Source: JBEIFW01 sp040382215 (lineage in GTDB: Bacteria; Actinomycetota; Acidimicrobiia; Acidimicrobiales; Ilumatobacteraceae). Taken from it: a stretch of 19,009 nucleotides of DNA. How positions within the stretch are numbered: position 1 is the first letter of the stretch; each line of letters starts with the position of its first letter. The notes under the pieces were generated by a model. That model made no database searches, was not told where the DNA came from, and was given only the letters and a program-made list of their open reading frames with translations. The position numbers were made by a program, and so were the translations under genes. The stretch spans positions 1 through 19,009 of the forward strand of contig JBEIFW010000055.1 of the NCBI GenBank assembly GCA_040382215.1, read 5' to 3'. Below, piece by piece: positions 14,460 through 19,009 of the stretch.

Positions 14460-16255
14460 GGCGCGTGCCCACCGGCGAGCTGGCCGAGGAGGTGTTCGGC
14501 ATGGGCGGCGACGAGTTCGAGTTGCTGGCGGTGCTCGTCGAGCTCGCTCCAGCGGGCGCGGCGGCCCGCCTCGTCGAGCTCGGCATGCTCCGCAGCCCGT
14601 CGCATCTCGCCCTCGACCCGTTGCTGGAGCACGATGATCTGCTCCTCGAAGTGGTTCTTCAACGCCGTGCGGACGGCGATGAGGTCGTCGCGGATGTACT
14701 TCGAGGCCTCTGGGCTGTAGCCGTCGAGAAACCGGCGGATCGACTGCTGGGCCGCCCGCCGTCGGGCCTCGATGCGCCCCCGACGTGCCATGCGATAGGA
14801 CACGGCGCCGAACACCAACCCGACGGGCAACGCCACCGCGCCGGCCGCAACCACCCCGAGCGCACCTACACCTCCGAAGTGGGCGAGGAGCATCGTGAAC
14901 AGCGAGGAGCCGGGCAGCGCGCCACGCACGGCCGCCATCGTGACCGAACCCCGATCGGCTGTCTCCGCCACCGGCTGCTCGACCCATCCGCCGGCGGTCC
15001 CGTGCACGAGTCCCGGCGCCAGGGGCACGGTGAGCTCCTGGCCGAACATCGTGGCGATCTGTTGCCCGATCGTCTCGGCGCCGTTCGTGATCCGCTCCCG
15101 CGTGGCCGACAGCAAGTCGTCGGCGTCGCGCTGGATACGGGCGGACAGGGCTTCCCAGATCTTGTTCGGGTCGCCGCGGTCGAGCTCGTCAGTTGCGCTC
15201 TTGTGCAGGTCGTTGAGGCCGGTGCGGAAGCCGTGGTCGACGTCGAGCTGGAGCCGCTCGAGACCCTCGTGCAGGCGTTCCCGCCAGCGCACCTGCCCGG
15301 AGCGGAGCCGTTCGATGGCCGTCGATGCAGCGACGAGACGCTCGTGGTTCCGCTGCTGGGCGTTGCGGTCGACGAGGCTTGCCTGGAGCTCACCGATCTC
15401 GGTCAGCATGCGGCCCGTCGCATCCTGTGCCAGCTTGGTCGCACGTAGCGCTCTCGGCACGATCGACCCGTTCGAGGCGAGCTGCTCCAGCACGGCCGCG
15501 AGGCGGAGCGTGCCGGACTCGGCGATGAACGTGTCGTCGGCCGTGGCGTGGCCCAGCAGTGTCAGGCGCGCCGAGACGGGGAACACCGGGACGTCGATCG
15601 CGCTGCGCTCGAGGTGCCGGAGGTCCGCGGCGAGGATCCGCTCGGCGTGGACGTGGAGGTCGACCTTCGTCAGCACCACCCCGAGCAGCGCCCCCTGCGC
15701 ATGCAGGGAGCGCGCCAAGTCGAGCTCGGCGTCGGAGAGCTCCTGCGCAGCGTCGGTCACGAGCAGCACGCCACCGAACTCTCGGTCGAGGCCGACCGCG
15801 GTGCGGGGGTCGAGGCCGTCGCTCGGGGCGTCGACGACGGCGATACCGGCCGGCAGCGGCCACGGTGACACGGTCAGCTCGACGATCGCCGTCGCCGGCG
15901 GCGCCGTCGCGCTCGGCCCGACGAGGCGTTGCAGGTCGAACGGCTCGGTGGTGCCGTCCGGGAGCCGCACACCGGCCGAGGGAATCCCGCTGCTCAGCCG
16001 GACCGGACACGGGGTCGGGACCTCCACCCGCTCCGGGATGATGGCCGCCCCGGCGAGCGCATTGGCCAGCGTGGTCTTGCCGGCGTCGCACAGCCCGCGC
16101 AGGGTGACGGTGAAGGCGCTGGCGGGGTCGTCGAGGAGGGTCCGGGCCGGTTCGAGGAGTGCGGTGACCTCCGTGTCACCCAGCAGCTCGGCCCGGTAGA
16201 GCGCATGGCCGAGGACGGTCCGCGCGTAGACGAGCGGATCCTCGGTCAGCGACAT
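14456..16255 (-). CDS. Dynamin-like GTPase with membrane hairpin, first of pair (IniA-like)
   Basis: 599 residues from ATG 16255. GTPase motifs are P-loop GLCDAGKT (54-61), a degenerate switch II DAPSDG (142-147) instead of DTPG, and TKVD (196-199). Long helical regions follow. Residues of about 440-490 hold a glycine-rich hydrophobic stretch (LFTMLLAHFGGVGALGVV and VALPVGLVFGAV) that likely forms a membrane-inserting hairpin, as in other bacterial dynamin-like proteins. Basic residues (RMARRGRIEARRR) come immediately after and would stay cytosolic. The altered switch II suggests weaker or regulated GTP hydrolysis, so the partner with intact DTPG may be the main hydrolase; this is inference. 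The start is 3 nt after the NlpC/P60 stop and the end overlaps the second dynamin by 4 nt. Likely role: membrane remodelling or protection at the inner face of the cell membrane. Confidence 0.88.
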   Translation of the reverse strand: MSLTEDPLVYARTVLGHALYRAELLGDTEVTALLEPARTLLDDPASAFTVTLRGLCDAGKTTLANALAGAAIIPERVEVPTPCPVRLSSGIPSAGVRLPDGTTEPFDLQRLVGPSATAPPATAIVELTVSPWPLPAGIAVVDAPSDGLDPRTAVGLDREFGGVLLVTDAAQELSDAELDLARSLHAQGALLGVVLTKVDLHVHAERILAADLRHLERSAIDVPVFPVSARLTLLGHATADDTFIAESGTLRLAAVLEQLASNGSIVPRALRATKLAQDATGRMLTEIGELQASLVDRNAQQRNHERLVAASTAIERLRSGQVRWRERLHEGLERLQLDVDHGFRTGLNDLHKSATDELDRGDPNKIWEALSARIQRDADDLLSATRERITNGAETIGQQIATMFGQELTVPLAPGLVHGTAGGWVEQPVAETADRGSVTMAAVRGALPGSSLFTMLLAHFGGVGALGVVAAGAVALPVGLVFGAVSYRMARRGRIEARRRAAQQSIRRFLDGYSPEASKYIRDDLIAVRTALKNHFEEQIIVLQQRVEGEMRRAAEHAELDEAGRRARWSELDEHRQQLELVAAHAEHLLGQLAGGHAP

Positions 16256-16258
16256 CGA

Positions 16259-17719
16259 TCAATGGTGGTGCGGATGATCGTCGACGTGGACGTCGTGTAC
16301 GTCGTGGACGTCGTGTCCGATGTCGTGCGGGTCGTGGCTGACGTCATGGAAATCGTGGGTGGCGATCTCGTGGCCGCCGAGCGGCGTCGGCCGATGCCAG
16401 TCCGGGCCGTCGAAGGGCGTCGGTCCGGGGTTGGGAGCGGCGCCCGCCGTTGCGATGAGGCCCTGCAGGGCCCCGCCGGCGCGGCTCGGTGGCGTCGGGA
16501 CGGGGGGTGACCCCGGCAGCGGCGGCGGTAGCGCGGCGGTCAGCTTGGGATCGACCCGGATGGCGCCGGTCGCCAGGTTGGCGAGCTGCCCGGTCCTCGG
16601 CAGTGCAGGCTGGCCAGGCGGGGTGAGGGCGGCCAATCGCGGCAGCGGTTCGGCCGGACCCGTCGCTGCGGCCTCATCGATGGCGGCACCCGGCGCAGCC
16701 TGCGCAAGCCCCTGCTGCATCACGCCGGGTGCGACGCGCAGGGCGCCACCTTCGAGTGCGGCGAGGCTCGGCGGGGCCACGCGGGTGAGCGCAGGTCCGC
16801 CCGGCACGTGGTCGAGCGGGTCGGCAGCGGGCGCAGGCGCCGGTTGGATCGCCGGCAGCGCCGTGAGCGGCTGCACGCCACGCGGTTGCGGGGTCGGCTC
16901 GGGCAACGGCTCGAGTGGAGCTGGCGCCGGGCGGGCCACGACGGGCGGCGGCGCCGGGGCGGGCGCCGCAGCGGCTGCAGGAGCAGGAGCAGCAGGAGCG
17001 GCAGGTGCAGGAGCAGCAGCTGCAGGAGCGGCAGGTGCGGGAGCGGCCGGCGGTGCTGCCACCACCGGCGAGGGCGCAGCAACCGGCGGGAGGGTCACCG
17101 TGGGCCGGGGCGAGACGACCGGTTCCCCAACGACGGTCGGTTGCGGCGGGGTCAGCGGTGTCACGCTGGCCATCGGCGGTGGTGGCGGCACGGTTGCGCT
17201 CCCCCGCACGAGCGTTGGCTCCGGCAGCGGCGGGCTGGGCGGCACCATGAACGACGCCCGGTCGCGGCCGATGGCCTGCTCGGGGAGGTCCTGGAAGTTC
17301 GGGATGACGGCCGCATACTGGAAGCGCCCGGCGGCCTTGGCAACCTTGACCCCGTAGCTGGTCCCCATCGCCTCCATGGTCCGGCCGTCCCCGAGGCTGA
17401 TGGCGACGTGGGCGCTTTCGAGGGCGGCGCCCTTGTGGGTGGGTTCGGTGCTGAAGCTGAACAGCAGGGCGCCCTTGGTCTTGAGTGCTTCCTCGACCGG
17501 GATGATGGCGCCCTGGGCCTTCAGTTGCAGGTACTGGTCCTGGGCGGTGCGATCGAGCGTGATCCCGACCTCCCGGGCTGCCCACTGGACGAGCGAAGAG
17601 CAGTCGAACGCCCTCGGATCTGCCCCGTGGGAACTCGCGCCGAACACGTACTGATCGCCCTGTTGGTCCAGTGCCCGCTGGACGAACAGGTCCCGGTCGA
17701 CGTTGTCGTGCGAGGTCAT
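16259..17719 (-). CDS. NlpC/P60-type peptidase-like protein with Ala/Pro linker and His-rich tail
   Basis: 486 residues. The N-terminal 145 form an NlpC/P60 fold: Cys40 in AFDCSSLVQW and His104 in SAHVAISLGDG are the expected catalytic pair. Known members cleave D-gamma-glutamyl bonds in peptidoglycan stem peptides. No signal peptide or transmembrane helix is visible from ATG 17719, which is odd for a wall hydrolase. A Pro/Ala/Val linker of about 250 residues follows, with an Ala-Pro repeat near 225-250. The last 37 residues contain 13 histidines in HD-x-HD repeats ending HHH, a likely metal-binding tail. An upstream TTG at 17770 would add 17 residues (three Cys) and overlap the Hsp70-like gene; the ATG lacks a good ribosome site, so the start is uncertain. 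Gaps are 29 nt to the upstream gene and 3 nt to the dynamin gene. Confidence 0.85.
   Translation of the reverse strand: MTSHDNVDRDLFVQRALDQQGDQYVFGASSHGADPRAFDCSSLVQWAAREVGITLDRTAQDQYLQLKAQGAIIPVEEALKTKGALLFSFSTEPTHKGAALESAHVAISLGDGRTMEAMGTSYGVKVAKAAGRFQYAAVIPNFQDLPEQAIGRDRASFMVPPSPPLPEPTLVRGSATVPPPPPMASVTPLTPPQPTVVGEPVVSPRPTVTLPPVAAPSPVVAAPPAAPAPAAPAAAAPAPAAPAAPAPAAAAAPAPAPPPVVARPAPAPLEPLPEPTPQPRGVQPLTALPAIQPAPAPAADPLDHVPGGPALTRVAPPSLAALEGGALRVAPGVMQQGLAQAAPGAAIDEAAATGPAEPLPRLAALTPPGQPALPRTGQLANLATGAIRVDPKLTAALPPPLPGSPPVPTPPSRAGGALQGLIATAGAAPNPGPTPFDGPDWHRPTPLGGHEIATHDFHDVSHDPHDIGHDVHDVHDVHVDDHPHHH
16262..16372 (-). repeat. Tandem repeat encoding the His/Asp-rich tail
   Basis: Imperfect copies of a GTCGTGGACGTC-like unit (plus-strand reading) encode repeated His-Asp-Val-His-Asp. 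The periodicity is clearest at 16270-16320. The encoded tail carries 13 histidines and many aspartates, a pattern used for binding zinc, nickel or copper in other proteins. Confidence 0.7.
16970..17052 (-). repeat. Low-complexity Ala/Pro repeat in NlpC/P60 linker
   Basis: Near-tandem GCAGGAGCAG and GCAGGTGCAG units encode an Ala-Pro-Ala-Ala stretch. Third-position A and T are more frequent here than in surrounding coding sequence, consistent with recent expansion by slippage. Confidence 0.6.
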
Positions 17720-17748
17720 GGGAAGGATCGATTTCCGGAGCGGGCAGC

Positions 17749-19009
17749 CTACACGACAGCACCGAGGCAAATCTCACCGGTCCCGGGAACAAAAACCAGT
17801 TGGCCCCCTCTTCCGATGTAGAAGGTGACCGTTTGCCCCTCGGTCAGCGGTGTTCCGGCCAGCGGCGTCGTTCGCTTGACCCTGTTTGCGGTGCCGGTGC
17901 ACTCGTAGACCGACGAAGCGGGCCACGTCCGGCCGCAGGTGTTGTCGGCAAATGAACTGACGGGCCCCGGTGCCCCGGCCCAGTCAGGCAGGGGGATCGG
18001 CTTGAGCGTCGACATCTGGAGCGTCACGGTCGATCCTGGCGCTACCGAACTGCCGGGGGTGGGTGTCTGGATGACAACCCGATCGCTATCGCAGGCAGGG
18101 ATGTTTGCGCCCCTTGCCGCCTGCAGACCGGCGGACCTTAGGGTCCCTTGCGCGTTCGCGAAGGTCAACTCGTACACCTCCGGCACCACGACCGATGTCG
18201 GCGGTGCTGGGGTTGGGGCCGGCGTTGCCGGCGCCGCGGTCGTGGAGATGGTCTTGATCGTGGTGGTGCTTCTGGGGCGTGTGGTGGTGGGCGTGGGTTC
18301 GGGATCGGCTTCGGCTTCGGCGGCCGTGCCGGCGGCTGTGCCGGTGGTGGTGGTGCCGACGGTGGTGGTGCCGGCGGTGGTGGTGGTGCCGACGGTGGTG
18401 GTGGTGCCGACGGTGGTGGTGCCGACGGTGGTGGTGGTGGTGTCGACGGCGCTCGGGGAGGCCCCTGCTGCACTGTCGTCCGGGCCGCCGGTTTGGGTGC
18501 GGATGGCGAGCAGGCCGAGTAGGAGGACGATGGCGGCGGCGGCGGCGACGAGCACCTTTGCCCGGTTGGAGGGTCGGTCGCTGTCGGCGGTGAGCAGCGT
18601 CGGCTCGCTTGTCGTGGCGGGTTCGACGGCGGTCTCGGTCGGCTCGACCGGTGCGATGGTGGGTTCGGGGGTGGGAGCGAGGACCGGTTCGGCCTTTGCC
18701 GTCGTGGCGACGGGTGGTGCAAAGGTCGGGCGGGGAGCGGCTGGCGCTGTTACGGGTTCGGGGGTGTTGTCGGTGGTGGGGGGCGTGTGGGGGGCGGCTG
18801 CGGCGGGGTCGGTGGTGATGACGGCTGCGGCCGTGATCGGCGTAGCGGCGGCGCGGGCGGTGGTGGGGGTGCCGGTCCGGTCGGCGGCGAGGATGGCGGC
18901 GCCGAGGCAGATGGCGAATTTGGGGTGGGTGTCGACGGCGATCGGGGCGTTGTAGGTGGTGGCGATGAGTTGCCCGACGAGGGGCATGCGGCTGCCGCCG
19001 CCGACGAGG
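17749..19009 (-). CDS. Hsp70-like protein with transmembrane anchor and PASTA domain (5' end outside window)
   Basis: Partial: 419 codons visible and the frame runs off the right edge. The first visible residues (LVGGGSRMPLVGQ, then VDTHPKFAICLGAA) are the conserved end of the Hsp70/DnaK ATPase domain, so the ATG at 18987 is internal. No peptide-binding domain follows. Instead there is a Pro/Thr/Ala-rich linker, a transmembrane helix (KVLVAAAAAIVLLLGLLAI, 18496-18558), a Thr-rich repeat region, a PASTA domain (about 18007-18192, with Cys299), and a C-terminal module with two cysteines that may be a degenerate second PASTA. Inferred topology: ATPase in the cytosol, PASTA outside. This is a membrane-bound Hsp70-like sensor rather than a general chaperone. 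It is the first visible gene of the operon; its stop is 29 nt before the NlpC/P60 start. Confidence 0.85.
   Translation of the reverse strand, partial: LVGGGSRMPLVGQLIATTYNAPIAVDTHPKFAICLGAAILAADRTGTPTTARAAATPITAAAVITTDPAAAAPHTPPTTDNTPEPVTAPAAPRPTFAPPVATTAKAEPVLAPTPEPTIAPVEPTETAVEPATTSEPTLLTADSDRPSNRAKVLVAAAAAIVLLLGLLAIRTQTGGPDDSAAGASPSAVDTTTTTVGTTTVGTTTTVGTTTTAGTTTVGTTTTGTAAGTAAEAEADPEPTPTTTRPRSTTTIKTISTTAAPATPAPTPAPPTSVVVPEVYELTFANAQGTLRSAGLQAARGANIPACDSDRVVIQTPTPGSSVAPGSTVTLQMSTLKPIPLPDWAGAPGPVSSFADNTCGRTWPASSVYECTGTANRVKRTTPLAGTPLTEGQTVTFYIGRGGQLVFVPGTGEICLGAVV
18340..18441 (-). repeat. Thr-rich tandem repeat (VNTR-like)
   Basis: Five to six units of 15-21 nt, each a run of GGT triplets followed by GCCGAC (plus-strand reading), encode (Thr)3-5-Val-Gly just outside the predicted membrane helix of the Hsp70-like protein. 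Unit length differs by whole triplets, which points to slippage and probable length variation between strains. The Thr-rich stretch may be a glycosylated stalk. Confidence 0.75.

Noticed and set aside
12990..16255. Naming the dynamin pair iniA and iniC
   Set aside because: Size and order fit, but orthology cannot be shown without alignment and the neighbours differ from mycobacterial iniBAC.
17720..17770. TTG 17770 as the start of the NlpC/P60 gene
   Set aside because: Overlaps the preceding stop by 22 nt and adds a Cys-rich segment unlike a signal peptide; kept only as an alternative.
18340..18441. CRISPR-like repeat spacing
   Set aside because: Units are short, contiguous, triplet-stepped and coding; no spacers.
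18985..18987. ATG at 18987 as the start of the Hsp70-like gene
   Set aside because: Conserved Hsp70 residues (LVGGGSR) continue upstream in frame to the window edge, so this Met is internal.

Overview
This is a GC-rich, gene-dense bacterial window with mostly GTG/ATG starts, few gaps and many 4-8 nt gene overlaps. Base composition, PASTA-domain proteins, an IniA/IniC-like dynamin pair and FadE/SDR metabolism all point to an actinobacterium. I lean towards an Acidimicrobiia-type lineage, but that is inference. No rRNA, tRNA, CRISPR array or insertion sequence was seen.

Region 1 (1-7348) is ordinary metabolism. On the plus strand: cysteinyl-tRNA synthetase, a short-chain dehydrogenase, and a membrane O-acyltransferase with an SGNH domain. 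A convergent NAD(P)H-dependent FMN reductase overlaps the acyltransferase by 38 nt. Divergent from it is an acyl-CoA dehydrogenase behind a palindrome-bearing promoter region. A translationally coupled pair, PaaI-type thioesterase then cupin, lies on the minus strand and converges on the dehydrogenase at a hairpin.

Region 2 (7442-9962, minus strand) is visibly less GC-rich. It holds a Thr-rich lipoprotein with two similar domains, a possible 41-residue reading frame or gene remnant, and a 430-residue protein whose N-terminus carries an LQR-GNRA motif seen in actinobacterial proteins linked to contractile injection systems. It looks like accessory DNA.

Region 3 (10156-19009) is the most interesting part. 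A minus-strand operon runs from the right edge: an Hsp70-like protein fused to a membrane anchor and PASTA domain (5' end outside the window), an NlpC/P60 protein with a long Ala/Pro linker and a histidine-rich tail, two dynamin-like GTPases resembling IniA and IniC in size and order, and a zinc-ribbon/transmembrane/discoidin-like protein. The last four genes are spaced by +3, -4 and -4 nt, so they are probably translated together. Converging on this operon is a zinc-ribbon, Ig-like, transmembrane, four-PASTA protein. The two stop codons abut inside a perfect 20-bp palindrome.

A working hypothesis (inference) is an envelope-sensing and membrane-remodelling system. PASTA and discoidin modules would read peptidoglycan or glycans outside, zinc ribbons and the Hsp70 domain would transmit inside, the paired dynamins would act on the membrane, and the NlpC/P60 protein on peptidoglycan or another amide substrate.
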